Shown here piece by piece: positions 54,123 through 64,000 of a DNA stretch of 64,000 nucleotides. The stretch is from Streptomyces sp. 135. GTDB taxonomy: Bacteria; Actinomycetota; Actinomycetes; Streptomycetales; Streptomycetaceae. The stretch covers positions 1,798,001-1,862,000 of the forward strand of contig NZ_CP075691.1 of NCBI RefSeq assembly GCF_020026305.1, read 5' to 3'. The notes below the pieces were generated by a model. The model worked only from the letters and a program-made list of their open reading frames with translations, did not search any database and had not been told where the DNA came from. Made by a program: the position numbers and the translations under genes. How positions within the stretch are numbered: position 1 is the stretch's first letter; each line of letters opens with the position of its first letter.

Positions 54123-55279
54123 CGGGCGAGCACCTCCCTGGCGAGCTGACGATAGGCGGCCGCGCCGACCGAGTTGGAGGCGTACGTCGTGATCGGCTCA
54201 CCGGCGACCGTGGTCTCCGGGAAGCGGACCGTGCGTCCGATGACCGTGTGGTAGACGTGGTCGTCGAAGGCCTCGACCACGCGCGCGAGCACCTCACGGC
54301 TGTGCACCGTGCGGGAGTCGTACATCGTCGCGAGGATGCCGTCGAGCTCCAGGTCGGGGTTGAGCCGCTCCTGGACCTTCTCGATGGTCTCCGTCAGCAG
54401 GGCCACACCGCGCAGCGCGAAGAACTCGCATTCCAGCGGCACGATCACCTTGTGAGCCGCCGTCAGGGCGTTCACCGTGAGCAGGCCGAGCGAGGGCTGG
54501 CAGTCGATCACGATGTAGTCGTAGTCCTGCATCAGCGGCTTGAGCGCCCGCTGGAGCGTGGACTCGCGCGCGACCTCGCTCACCAACTGCACTTCGGCGG
54601 CCGACAGGTCGATGTTGCTGGGCAGCAGGTCCATGTTGGGGACCGCCGTCTTCAGGAGCACCTCGTCGGCGGACATGCCGCGCTCCATGAGGAGGTTGTA
54701 GACCGTCAGGTCCAGCTCCATCGGGTTCACCCCGAGGCCCACGGAGAGGGCGCCCTGCGGGTCGAAGTCGACGAGCAGGACCCGGCGTCCGTACTCCGCG
54801 AGGGCCGCGCCCAGGTTGATGGTCGACGTCGTCTTGCCGACGCCGCCCTTCTGGTTGCACATCGCGATGATCTTCGCCGGACCGTGGTCGGTCAGCGGAC
54901 CCGGGATCGGGAAGTACGGCAGCGGGCGTCCCGTGGGGCCGATGCGCTCACGGCGCTGACGGGCGGCGTCCGGCGCGAGCGTGGCCGCGTACTCCGGATC
55001 GGGCTCGTACTCGGCGTCGGGGTCGTAGAAGTGCCCCTGGGGCAGTTCCTCGTAGTCGGCGAGGTGGGTGTGGGTGTTATCGCCACTCCGGTCGCCGGCC
55101 ATGGCGTTCACGTGATGGCCATCCATGCTCTGGGGTGCTGACTGTGTCGGCTGGGGGCTCTGCCGGGCTTCGAAGGTGCGGACAGCGACGGAGCCGACAG
55201 CCTCGAGCCCGACGGGTCCTTGGTCCCGCACAGACATTCCTGGTTGACCACCCCCGGGAGCAAATGTCGACTCATTCAC
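54107..55279 (-). CDS. parA: ParA/Soj-family ATPase (orphan copy linked to scpAB)
   Basis: 390 residues from GTG 55279 (AGGAGG ribosome site 11 bases upstream). A disordered N-terminal extension of about 125 residues precedes the ATPase: deviant Walker A CNQKGGVGKTTSTINLGAAL, Walker A' VLLVDFDPQGALSVGLG and YIVIDCQPSLGLLT. Such ATPases position DNA or protein cargo by binding nonspecific DNA. There is no parB gene or GTTTCACGTGAAAC-type parS here, so this is not the oriC ParAB pair; its partner is probably the coupled hypothetical protein. Confidence 0.94.
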   Translation of the reverse strand: MNESTFAPGGGQPGMSVRDQGPVGLEAVGSVAVRTFEARQSPQPTQSAPQSMDGHHVNAMAGDRSGDNTHTHLADYEELPQGHFYDPDAEYEPDPEYAATLAPDAARQRRERIGPTGRPLPYFPIPGPLTDHGPAKIIAMCNQKGGVGKTTSTINLGAALAEYGRRVLLVDFDPQGALSVGLGVNPMELDLTVYNLLMERGMSADEVLLKTAVPNMDLLPSNIDLSAAEVQLVSEVARESTLQRALKPLMQDYDYIVIDCQPSLGLLTVNALTAAHKVIVPLECEFFALRGVALLTETIEKVQERLNPDLELDGILATMYDSRTVHSREVLARVVEAFDDHVYHTVIGRTVRFPETTVAGEPITTYASNSVGAAAYRQLAREVLARCHAE

Positions 55280-55351
55280 AAGTCGTCTTACCTCCTTGGT
55301 GACCAGGAAATTTCTCGATAGGTCAGCGTGGCACCATGCCGACGGTTGGCG

Positions 55352-55381
55352 ACTCTATGGCGTGTCACCACTCCGCAGCAA
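55352..55381 (-). promoter_or_regulatory. Candidate promoter of the parA-scpAB operon
   Basis: TTGCTG (55376-55381) and TAGAGT (55352-55357) on the minus strand, 18 bases apart, about 65 bases upstream of the parA start and its AGGAGG site. Confidence 0.55.
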
Positions 55382-55531
55382 CACAATCCGCCGGACCGGC
55401 CCCGATGTGTCGGCAACGGAACACCCCGATGTCAAGGGCGCACGGCTCACCGACGGCGCGTTTCCGGGGTGGGCGAAACGGTTAAAGGGCGACGTTCAAG
55501 GCGAGTTGAGCGTGTCCACACTGATACGCAT

Positions 55532-55561
55532 ACGGCCGGACCCCTCTCAAGGTCCGGCCGT
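55532..55561 (-). terminator. Terminator of ald
   Basis: ACGGCCGGACC and GGTCCGGCCGT are 11-base perfect arms around an 8-base loop, about 75 bases after the ald stop at 55637. Confidence 0.8.
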
Positions 55562-55636
55562 GGGCGTGAGATTGACGACTTTCGTTGACGGAAGGCACCG
55601 AAAGCGTCCGGGACCGACCGAAGTCGGTCACGTGGG

Positions 55637-56752
55637 TCAGCCGAGGAGCGACTCCAGCTCGACGTGGTCGAGACCGTGGGCCTCGGCGACCTCCTTGTAA
55701 ACGACCTTGCCGTCATGGGTGTTGAGACCCAGGGCCAGCGCCGGGTCGCGGCGCAGGGCCTCGACCCAGCCGCGGTTCGCCAGCTCGACGATGTACGGCA
55801 TCGTCGCGTTGGTCAGCGCGTAGGTGGAGGTGTTGGGCACCGCGCCGGGCATGTTGGCCACGCAGTAGAAGACCGAGTTGTGGACCGGGAAGGTCGGCTC
55901 GGCGTGCGTGGTCGGGTGCGAGTCCTCGAAGCAGCCGCCCTGGTCGATCGCGATGTCGACAAGAACACTTCCCGGCTTCATGCGGGAGACCAGCTCGTTG
56001 GTGACCAGCTTCGGGGCCTTGGCACCCGGGATGAGGACGGCACCGATGACGAGGTCGGCCTCCAGGCAGGCCTTCTCCAGCTCGAAGGCGTTGGAGACGA
56101 CGGTCTGGATCTTCGTGCCGAAGATTTTGTCGGCTTCCTTGAGCTTGTTGATGTCCTTGTCGAGCAAGGTCACGTGGAAGCCCATGCCGATGGCGATCTG
56201 CGCGGCGTTCCAGCCGGAGACGCCGCCGCCGATGACGACGGCCTTGCCCGCGGCCACGCCGGGGACGCCGCCGGGCAGGACGCCGCGGCCGCCGTTGGCG
56301 GCCATCAGCTGGTAGGCGCCGACCTGCGGGGCGAGGCGGCCCGCGACCTCGGACATCGGGGCGAGCAGCGGGAGCGCGCGGTTCGCGGTCTCGACGGTCT
56401 CGTACGCGATGGCGGTGGTGCCCGACTCCAGGAGCGCGTCCGTGCACTCCTTGGACGCGGCGAGGTGCAGGTAGGTGAAGAGGGTCTGGTCCTTGCGGAG
56501 GCGGTGGTACTCCTCCGCGATGGGCTCCTTGACCTTCAGGAGCAGGTCCGCGGCGGCCCAGACCTCATCGGCGGTGTCCAGGATCCGGGCACCGGCCGAG
56601 ACGTACTCGTCGTCCGTGATCGAGGAGCCGACGCCGGCGTTCCGCTCGATGACGACCTGGTGGCCGTGGCGCACCAGCTCGTGCACGCCGGCGGGGGTGA
56701 TGGCCACCCGGAACTCGTTGTTCTTGACCTCGCGGGGGATGCCGACCTTCAT
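55637..56752 (-). CDS. ald: Alanine dehydrogenase
   Basis: 371 residues, the usual length. N-terminal MKVGIPREVKNNEFRVAITPAGV, catalytic Lys in LLLKVKEPI, His in TYLHLAAS, NAD-binding GGGVSGWNAAQIAIGMG with LLDKDINKL, and catalytic Asp in DIAIDQGGCFE. The hexameric enzyme interconverts alanine with pyruvate and ammonia, and serves redox balance. A TAGACA-N16-TAGACT promoter lies upstream and a hairpin terminator downstream; it is monocistronic. Confidence 0.97.
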   Translation of the reverse strand: MKVGIPREVKNNEFRVAITPAGVHELVRHGHQVVIERNAGVGSSITDDEYVSAGARILDTADEVWAAADLLLKVKEPIAEEYHRLRKDQTLFTYLHLAASKECTDALLESGTTAIAYETVETANRALPLLAPMSEVAGRLAPQVGAYQLMAANGGRGVLPGGVPGVAAGKAVVIGGGVSGWNAAQIAIGMGFHVTLLDKDINKLKEADKIFGTKIQTVVSNAFELEKACLEADLVIGAVLIPGAKAPKLVTNELVSRMKPGSVLVDIAIDQGGCFEDSHPTTHAEPTFPVHNSVFYCVANMPGAVPNTSTYALTNATMPYIVELANRGWVEALRRDPALALGLNTHDGKVVYKEVAEAHGLDHVELESLLG

Positions 56753-56856
56753 CGTCGATCACGGTCCTTGGCTCAGGGGATTTTTCGGGCAATGCACCCC
56801 AGACCGGTGCACGCGACGGCGCAGCGGGGGGCACCACGGATGTACGCGGCGGAGCC

Positions 56857-56884
56857 AGTCTAATGAAGGATTTCCCGCTGTCTA
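56857..56884 (-). promoter_or_regulatory. Candidate ald promoter
   Basis: TAGACA (56879-56884) and TAGACT (56857-56862) on the minus strand with a 16-base spacer, about 105 bases upstream of the ald ATG. Confidence 0.55.
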
Positions 56885-56897
56885 GCCTTTCAAAGCT

Positions 56898-58997
56898 TCA
56901 ATCTTCTGCGGATGCACTACGGATTTCGTAGGCGGAAGGCGCTGCTCCACCGTTTGTTTCAAGCCTCACAGCTTCCTGGTGCTCAGTTCCCAGCATGCGC
57001 TCGGCGGCACCCCTGTGCAGCCGGGCGGCCGCCGGGTCGCCGAGCCGCTCCAGGGTGTCCGCGAGGCGCAGCTGGAGCGCCGCCTGGAGGCGTACGTCCT
57101 TGGCGTGCCGTGCCCACTCGACGGCTTCCTGGCAGGTACGCAGCGATTCCTCGGGCCGGCCCGCGTACTCCTGCACGCGCGCCATCTCGCTCAACGCCCT
57201 TGCCTGGGCGGCCACATCGCCGTTCTTGCGGTGGCCGGTGACTGCCGAGCTCCAGTTGCGCAGCGCCTCTCCATAGCGGCCCGCGTAGGTGTGCACGACG
57301 CCGATGCGGCCGTACAGGCGGGCGGCGTCGGCGCGCTCACCGCGGGCGAGGCGCTGGGCCAGGGCCCGGCCGTACCAGTCGCAGGCCCGGGACCAGTCCC
57401 CGAGCTCCTGATAGGCGCCGCCTACGGATTCCATCGCGCGTCCGGTGGCGTACGGATCGGCCGCCGCCCGTCCCGCATCCAGCGCCGCCCGGTAGCGCGC
57501 CAGCGCCTCGCGGGTACGACCCGTGCGCGCGTCCAGATCGGCGAGGTTCAGCAGCGCGGCGGCCTTCTCGCGCGGCAGGTCCCGCCGCTCGGCCACGTCG
57601 AGGACCAGCCGGTGGATGCCGTAGAGCTCGGGGGCGGCGTCCTCGGGTCCGCGGTGCGCGACCAGGGCCCGGGTCAGGGCCGCCATCAGGCGCCGCGCGA
57701 GGGTGTCCAGCTCGCCGTCGGCCACCGCGAGCCGGGCGGCGGCGAGCAGCGCGGGCTGCCGGATCCGCAGCCACTGCGCGGCGTCGGCGCGGCAGGGGAA
57801 GCGGACGGCGCGCGGCAGTCCCTCGTGCTTGTCGCGGGCGGCGGCGCCGTCCGTCTCGGTGACCGCCCGGCAGGCCTGGAGCAGCCGTACCGTCCGCTCC
57901 AGCATCCGGGCCCGGGCCAGCTGGATCTCGGCCGGGCGGTCCAGGGTCTCGGTGAGGTTGCGCAGCAGCGGCACCAGGCAGCCCGGCACCTCGTACTGCG
58001 GGATCGAGGACTCCACGGGCCTGACGAGCCCGAGGGCGGCGAAGTCCCCGAGCGCGGCCTTGGCCCCGGAGACCGAGCAGCCCGCGAGCGCGGACGCGGT
58101 GTGCGGGTCGACGTGCCCGGCCGGGGCGAGGGAGAGGAGTCGCAGTATCCGCGCGGAGGGGCCCGAGAGCGTGGCGTACGCCTGCCGGAAGACACGCGCG
58201 AGCGGCGAGGTCTCCTCGGCCAGGTCGTGCACCTGCTTGGCCAGGTCGGCGACGGCGGCCTTGGGCCGCGCGGAGAGCCAGCCCCCGGCGAGCATGAGGG
58301 ACGCCGGGTGCGCCTCGCACGCCTCGACCAGGGATTCCGCGGCGCGCGGGTCCACCGTGATGCGTACGGGTCCGGCGGCGCGGGCGAGCAGTTCCACCGC
58401 GGCCGCCTTGTCCAGGCCGCCGAGCGTGCACGGCCGGACGTCGGGGATGCCGGTGAGCGGGCCCCCGGAGACGGCGACGACCAGGCAGTCGGGGGTGTCC
58501 GGAAGCAGCGGGTCGACCTGCTCGGCGTCGACCGCGTCGTCGAGGAGGAGCAGGGCCCTGCGCTCCTTCAGGGCGTCCCTGAACAGTTCGGACAGGGTGT
58601 CCTCGCAGGCGCCGGGCGGTGCGGGGACGGCCAGGGCGTCGAGGAGTTCGCGGGCGGTGCGTTCCGTGGGGACCCGCGTGCCGTCGGGCTCCGTGAGGCG
58701 GGCCCGCAGCAGGCCGTCGGGGTAGTCGGCGGCGAGCTGTCGCGCGAGTTCCTCGGCGAGCGCGGTGCGGCCGGAGCCGGGGCGGCCCGCGATGAGCAGG
58801 ACGCGGGCGCGGGGCGCCTTGCGGCCGGACAGGGTGTCGAGCCCCGCCCGGTCGATGTCGGCGCGCAGTTCCTTCAACTCCCGGAGCCGACCGACGAATT
58901 GGGCACCGGTCGACTCCGAATCGGCGTCGGCGTCGGCGTGCGAGGGCACCACACCACCCGCCGCCGTACCGTCCGTGTCGACCGCCTGATCCGTCAC
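56898..58997 (-). CDS. STAND-type NTPase with TPR repeats (AfsR-like without SARP domain)
   Basis: 699 residues. An NB-ARC-type ATPase (about 30-330): Walker A GRPGSGRTALAEEL has Arg where Lys is usual; Walker B-like ALLLLDDAVDAEQ and the GLDKAAAVELLARAAG sensor region follow. A winged-helix-like part comes next, then at least five TPR repeats to the end (ALARYRAALDAGRAA, ELGDWSRACDWYGRALAQ, ALRNWSSAVTGHRKNGD, SLRTCQEAVEWARHAKD). No DNA-binding domain. Such proteins are molecular switches or regulators, often of secondary metabolism or differentiation. Partner unknown. Monocistronic. Confidence 0.88.
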   Translation of the reverse strand: MTDQAVDTDGTAAGGVVPSHADADADSESTGAQFVGRLRELKELRADIDRAGLDTLSGRKAPRARVLLIAGRPGSGRTALAEELARQLAADYPDGLLRARLTEPDGTRVPTERTARELLDALAVPAPPGACEDTLSELFRDALKERRALLLLDDAVDAEQVDPLLPDTPDCLVVAVSGGPLTGIPDVRPCTLGGLDKAAAVELLARAAGPVRITVDPRAAESLVEACEAHPASLMLAGGWLSARPKAAVADLAKQVHDLAEETSPLARVFRQAYATLSGPSARILRLLSLAPAGHVDPHTASALAGCSVSGAKAALGDFAALGLVRPVESSIPQYEVPGCLVPLLRNLTETLDRPAEIQLARARMLERTVRLLQACRAVTETDGAAARDKHEGLPRAVRFPCRADAAQWLRIRQPALLAAARLAVADGELDTLARRLMAALTRALVAHRGPEDAAPELYGIHRLVLDVAERRDLPREKAAALLNLADLDARTGRTREALARYRAALDAGRAAADPYATGRAMESVGGAYQELGDWSRACDWYGRALAQRLARGERADAARLYGRIGVVHTYAGRYGEALRNWSSAVTGHRKNGDVAAQARALSEMARVQEYAGRPEESLRTCQEAVEWARHAKDVRLQAALQLRLADTLERLGDPAAARLHRGAAERMLGTEHQEAVRLETNGGAAPSAYEIRSASAED

Positions 58998-59186
58998 GGG
59001 TCACTCCCGTCCGCGTGCGCACGAACCCGCCGGGACTTTGGGCGGGACGCTTTCAGAGCCTAGTTCAGGCCCTGCGGCGCCCCCGGTCGCGCGACGCCCA
59101 CAAGTCCCCCGATCGGATCAGCGGATCGTCATATCGGTGGGGCCGTTCGTGCGCCGCCACCCTGTTCCGTCCCGTCTTCCCGGGTG

Positions 59187-59813
59187 CTACGCCTCGAAGG
59201 GGCGGGCCGGCCAGGGCGCCTCGGCCGGGCGCAGCGCGTCCACGCCGTCGCCGTTCAGCGCGGCGTACAGCGAAAGCACGCCCACGACCAGGCAGTTGTT
59301 GTGCAGCTCACCGGCGAGCACCCCGCGCACCAGCTCGTCGAGCGGCACCCGGGTGACCTCCATGTCGGCCTCCTCCTCGAAGACCTCGAAGCGCTCGCCC
59401 TCGGCCTCGGCGAGATCGCGCGCGAGGAAGATCCGCACGGCTTCGTCACAACCGCCGGGGGTGGTGTAGACGTCGGTCAGGACACGCCAGTCCCCGGCCT
59501 TGACATGCGCCTCCTCATAGAGCTCGCGCTGCGCGGCGTGCAGCGGGTTCTCGCCGGGGACGTCGAGCAGGCCCGCGGGGATCTCCCAGAGCTTCTGGCG
59601 GACGGGGTGGCGGTACTGGCGGATGACCAGGACGCGGCCCTCCCCGTCGAGCGCGAGGGCGGCCACCGAGCCGGGGTGGACCTGGTAGTCGCGGTGGACG
59701 ACGGACCCGTCGGGCATGACCACGTCGTCGGTGCGCACCGAGGTCTTGTTCCCGACGAAGGGGGTCTGGGTGGCTGTGACCTGCCACTCCTCGGCGGTGT
59801 CCTTGATGGTCAT
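59187..59813 (-). CDS. NUDIX hydrolase, ADP-ribose pyrophosphatase type
   Basis: 208 residues from ATG 59813. It matches NudF/ADPRase: VHPGSVAALALDGEGRVLVIRQYRHPVRQKLWEIPAGLLDVPGEN (parts: RQYRHPVRQ, WEIPAGLLD), then NUDIX box AAQRELYEEAHVKAGDW, which matches G-x5-E-x7-REUxEExGU with Ala for the second Gly. It hydrolyses ADP-ribose to AMP and ribose-5-phosphate. It lies 87 bases downstream of pyrG and may be co-transcribed with it, as in other Streptomyces. Confidence 0.92.
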   Translation of the reverse strand: MTIKDTAEEWQVTATQTPFVGNKTSVRTDDVVMPDGSVVHRDYQVHPGSVAALALDGEGRVLVIRQYRHPVRQKLWEIPAGLLDVPGENPLHAAQRELYEEAHVKAGDWRVLTDVYTTPGGCDEAVRIFLARDLAEAEGERFEVFEEEADMEVTRVPLDELVRGVLAGELHNNCLVVGVLSLYAALNGDGVDALRPAEAPWPARPFEA

Positions 59814-59900
59814 GTCGCGCTGTCCTCCCACACGTGCAAACGAAAACCGGGGCACGCGCCCCGAAGGGCGCGCACCCCGGCAACCGTAACTCGACCGGTG

Positions 59901-61601
<1,701 letters not shown>

Positions 61602-62045
61602 GAGGGGGCTCCCGTGGTCGCGGTCTGGAGGTGCGTACCGGCGGCCTCACCAGGGATTCGGGGGAGGTGCCGTCGCTGCGGTTCGGGGGTTCTATGACCA
61701 CCGGCTCACGGGCTACCAGGGTATCAGCGACGGGAGGAGCCTGCCTCCGGCCACGCTCCGCCATCGGGCGCACACGGTGCCGTCACAGGACCCACACGCC
61801 CGCGAACCGCACGGACACCGCCTCTCACCTGCCGCTCACCCGTTCGGCCGCAGCTCGTTGCCAGGAGGGGCGCGCAGATCACCAACGTGCGTCGTATCCT
61901 GCTCGGACACTCGCTGCCGAGCCCCATCCGGCACACGGCACCACCCCGCCTTGCACCCGGAACAAGCGCTGGCAACGATCACTTGACCGCTGACAGTAAG
62001 TAAGCGCCCCGCGGGGCGAACGTGGCCGTTCGACTGGAGATGCAC
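61602..62045. other. Divergent promoter region between pyrG and the GH15 gene
   Basis: About 440 bases without a gene. A perfect 14-base palindrome CGCCCCGCGGGGCG lies at 62004-62017, shortly before the GH15 start, and could hinder or regulate its translation. Possible -10 elements (TATCCT near 61899 for GH15) are weak. I see no riboswitch. Confidence 0.5.
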
Positions 62046-63851
62046 GTGGCCGGGCGCATCGAGGACTACGCACTCATCGGAGACATGCAGACCGCAGCCC
62101 TGGTCTGCCGGGACGGCACAGTCGACTGGCTGTGCCTTCCCCGCTTCGACTCCCACGCCGTTTTCGCCGGCCTGTTGGGCACCGAGGAGCACGGCTTCTG
62201 GCGCCTCGGGCCCGCGTACGCACCGGATGAGGAGCCGCCCACGGCGGCTCGCCGCACCTATCGTGGCGACTCCCTGGTGCTGGAATCGGAGTGGGACACC
62301 CAGCGCGGCACCGTCCGCGTGATCGATTTCATGCCACCGCGCGACACGGACGCACCCCAGCTGATCCGTATCGTGGAGGGCGTCAGCGGCCGGGTGCCGA
62401 TGCGCTCGGCGCTGCGGATGCGTTTCAGTTACGGGCGTGTGGTGCCCTGGGTGCACAAGGTCGACCACCGGACGGTGGCCGTGGCGGGCCCCGACTCCGT
62501 GTGGCTGGACGCCGAGGCCGAGACCTACGGCAAGGACCTGACGACGTACTCGGACTTCACGGTCGCGCCGGGTGAGCGGATCGCGTTCACCATCTCGTGG
62601 CAGCCCTCGCACAAGAGCCAGCCCGCCCTGCCGGAGCCCGAGGCGGCGCTCACCGCCACGGAGGACTTCTGGCGGGACTGGGTCGAGCACTGCACGTACC
62701 ACGGCCCCTACCGCGAGGCCGTGATCCGTTCGCTGATCACCCTGAAGGCGCTCACCTACGCGCCGACCGGCGGGATCGTCGCGGCGCCCACCACCTCGCT
62801 GCCCGAGGACATCGGGGGCTCGCGGAACTGGGACTACCGCTTCACCTGGCTGCGGGACGCCGCGATCACCCTGTCGTCGCTGCTGCGCACCGGCTACCGC
62901 GAGGAGGCCCGCGCGTGGCGCGAGTGGCTGCTGCGCGCGGTGGCGGGCGACCCGGAGAACCTCCAGATCATGTACGGCATCGCCGGCGAGCGCGAGCTGG
63001 GCGAGACGGAGCTGGACTGGCTGCCGGGCTACGAGGGCTCCCAGCCGGTCCGGGCGGGCAACGGCGCCGCCCACCAACTCCAGCTGGACGTGTACGGCGA
63101 GGTCACCGAGGCGCTGCACCTGGCGCACATGACGGGCCTGGCCCGCAACGACTACGCCTCGCTGCTCCAGCTCAAGCTGATCCGCTACCTGGAGGACCAC
63201 TGGGACGAGCCGGACGAGGGCATCTGGGAGGTGCGCGGGCCGCGCCGCCACTTCGTGCACTCCAAGGTGATGGCCTGGGTCGCCGTCGACCGGACCATCA
63301 AGCTCCTGGAGTCCGGGGACGCGGACGGCCCGCTGGAGAAGTGGCGCGAGCTGCGCGACGACATCCACCGGGACGTGTGTGAGAAGGGTTACGACCCGGA
63401 GCGCAACACCTTCACGCAGTCCTACGGCTCCAAGGAGCTGGACGCCTCGCTGCTGCTGATCCCGCAGATGGGCTTCCTGCCGCCCGACGACAAGCGCGTG
63501 ATCGGCACCATCGAGGCCATCCAGCGGGAGCTGTCCACCCCGGACGGGTTCATCCTGCGCTACCCCACCTCCGGCGACGAGGAGAACCTGGACGGCCTGG
63601 AGGGTGACGAGGGCGCGTTCCTCGCCTGCTCGTTCTGGATGGCCGACGACCTCGCGATGATCGGCCGGGTCGACGAGGCCCGCAAGCTCTTCGAGAAGCT
63701 GCTCGCGCTCCGCAACGACCTGGGGCTGCTCGCCGAGGAGTGGGACTCCGCGGCCCAGCGCCAGGTGGGCAACTTCCCGCAGGCCTTCAGCCACGTGCCG
63801 CTGATCGACACGGCACTGCGGCTGACGGCTTCGGGGGCGTACGGGGGCTAG
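62046..63851 (+). CDS. Glycoside hydrolase family 15 protein (glucoamylase/trehalase-like)
   Basis: About 601 residues from GTG 62046 (VAGRIEDYALIGDMQTAALV), where GGAG lies 6-7 bases upstream; GTG 62022 is a longer alternative. N-terminal beta-sandwich domain (GTVDWLCLPRFDSHAVFAGLL; GTVRVIDFMPPRD). Catalytic (alpha/alpha)6 barrel with GGSRNWDYRFTWLRDAA and the second catalytic region WDSAAQRQVGNFPQAFSHVPLI. There is no signal peptide, so it acts on cytoplasmic glucans or trehalose. This subfamily includes actinobacterial trehalases; which substrate applies here is not clear. Confidence 0.92.
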   Translation: MAGRIEDYALIGDMQTAALVCRDGTVDWLCLPRFDSHAVFAGLLGTEEHGFWRLGPAYAPDEEPPTAARRTYRGDSLVLESEWDTQRGTVRVIDFMPPRDTDAPQLIRIVEGVSGRVPMRSALRMRFSYGRVVPWVHKVDHRTVAVAGPDSVWLDAEAETYGKDLTTYSDFTVAPGERIAFTISWQPSHKSQPALPEPEAALTATEDFWRDWVEHCTYHGPYREAVIRSLITLKALTYAPTGGIVAAPTTSLPEDIGGSRNWDYRFTWLRDAAITLSSLLRTGYREEARAWREWLLRAVAGDPENLQIMYGIAGERELGETELDWLPGYEGSQPVRAGNGAAHQLQLDVYGEVTEALHLAHMTGLARNDYASLLQLKLIRYLEDHWDEPDEGIWEVRGPRRHFVHSKVMAWVAVDRTIKLLESGDADGPLEKWRELRDDIHRDVCEKGYDPERNTFTQSYGSKELDASLLLIPQMGFLPPDDKRVIGTIEAIQRELSTPDGFILRYPTSGDEENLDGLEGDEGAFLACSFWMADDLAMIGRVDEARKLFEKLLALRNDLGLLAEEWDSAAQRQVGNFPQAFSHVPLIDTALRLTASGAYGG

Positions 63852-64000
63852 CGGACCGCTTGGCTCGGGACGGCGACGGGATCCCCGTCGCCGTCCGTGC
63901 GTTCGGCCGCGTCCTCCAGGACGACGCGGCCGATGATCTCGTAGCGCCCCGGGTGCCTGGCCCGCAGGTACAGGCCGAGGCCCAGGCCGCCGAGGAAGAC
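63848..64000 (-). CDS. C-terminal fragment of a membrane-associated protein, cut by window edge
   Basis: Reading leftwards from base 64000, 50 codons remain before TAG at 63848-63850: a hydrophobic helix end (VFLGGLGLGLYLRARHPGRY) followed by YEIIGRVVLEDAAERTDGDG and a short tail. The stop overlaps the GH15 stop by 4 bases (convergent). Only the last membrane helix and cytoplasmic tail are seen, so I cannot name a family. The start is outside the window. Confidence 0.6.
   Translation of the reverse strand, partial: VFLGGLGLGLYLRARHPGRYEIIGRVVLEDAAERTDGDGDPVAVPSQAVR

Larger units (their letters stand above)
55280..55636. other. Intergenic region between parA and ald
   Basis: 357 bases without a gene. 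It contains the parA promoter and ribosome site at the left and the ald terminator at 55532-55561. No parS-like site is seen. Confidence 0.7.

Noticed and set aside
55280-55700. Open frames in the gap between parA and ald, in both directions
   Set aside because: They overlap a clear terminator and promoter and have poor codon bias; no domain likeness.

Overview
The window is chromosomal DNA from a Streptomyces-type actinomycete. The GC content is very high with G/C-dominated third codon positions, GTG and TTG starts are frequent, 4-base ATGA/GTGA overlaps between genes are common, and typical markers are present: streptogrisin proteases, a SepF paralogue, an Rpf-like transglycosylase, DnaE2 with a Y-family partner, and ParA-ScpA-ScpB. 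From memory, the gene order resembles the conserved core around SCO1738-SCO1776 of S. coelicolor. I could not run an alignment to confirm this.

Layout. 1-13 kb: a cut-off secreted lipase, a two-component system, a VWA protein, a translesion-synthesis operon (frameshifted dnaE2 plus a Y-family polymerase-like gene) behind a LexA-type box, a membrane protein, two streptogrisin-like proteases and an SPFH protein. 13-21.5 kb: a tightly coupled operon of an ABC importer, an FAD/NAD(P) protein, two flavin monooxygenases and a DUF1684 protein, divergent from its solute-binding lipoprotein. 21.5-31.8 kb: a broken Cys-rich protein gene carrying a palindromic repeat, a SepF paralogue, an acyl-CoA dehydrogenase, an MFS exporter, a mannosyltransferase-like protein, a PAP2 phosphatase, an I78 inhibitor and a stand-alone ctaD. 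31.7-43.4 kb: a WYL regulator with a clear operator, a glycosyltransferase pair, a Liv-type transporter with degenerate ATPase motifs and a probable frameshift, an Rpf/LysM protein and small Streptomyces hypotheticals. 43.4-64 kb: a housekeeping block of der-plsC-cmk, tyrA-aroH, a nucleotidyltransferase, an NrtR-like regulator with an ADP-ribosylglycohydrolase, rluB-scpB-scpA-(hypothetical)-parA, ald, a TPR/NTPase protein, a NUDIX hydrolase, pyrG and a GH15 enzyme.

How genes work together. The best candidate for an undescribed system is the 13.4-21.5 kb operon. Its gene order puts an FAD/NAD(P)-binding protein between permease and ATPase, with 4-base couplings, and two class-II flavin monooxygenases follow. 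I infer import and oxidative breakdown of a small organosulfur or amine compound. A second theme is sequence disruption. dnaE2, the DUF5685-type gene and the Liv permease/ATPase junction each change reading frame inside conserved sequence, so either the assembly has indels or these loci are decaying. A third theme is short tandem repeats placed at or just after stop codons in four separate genes.
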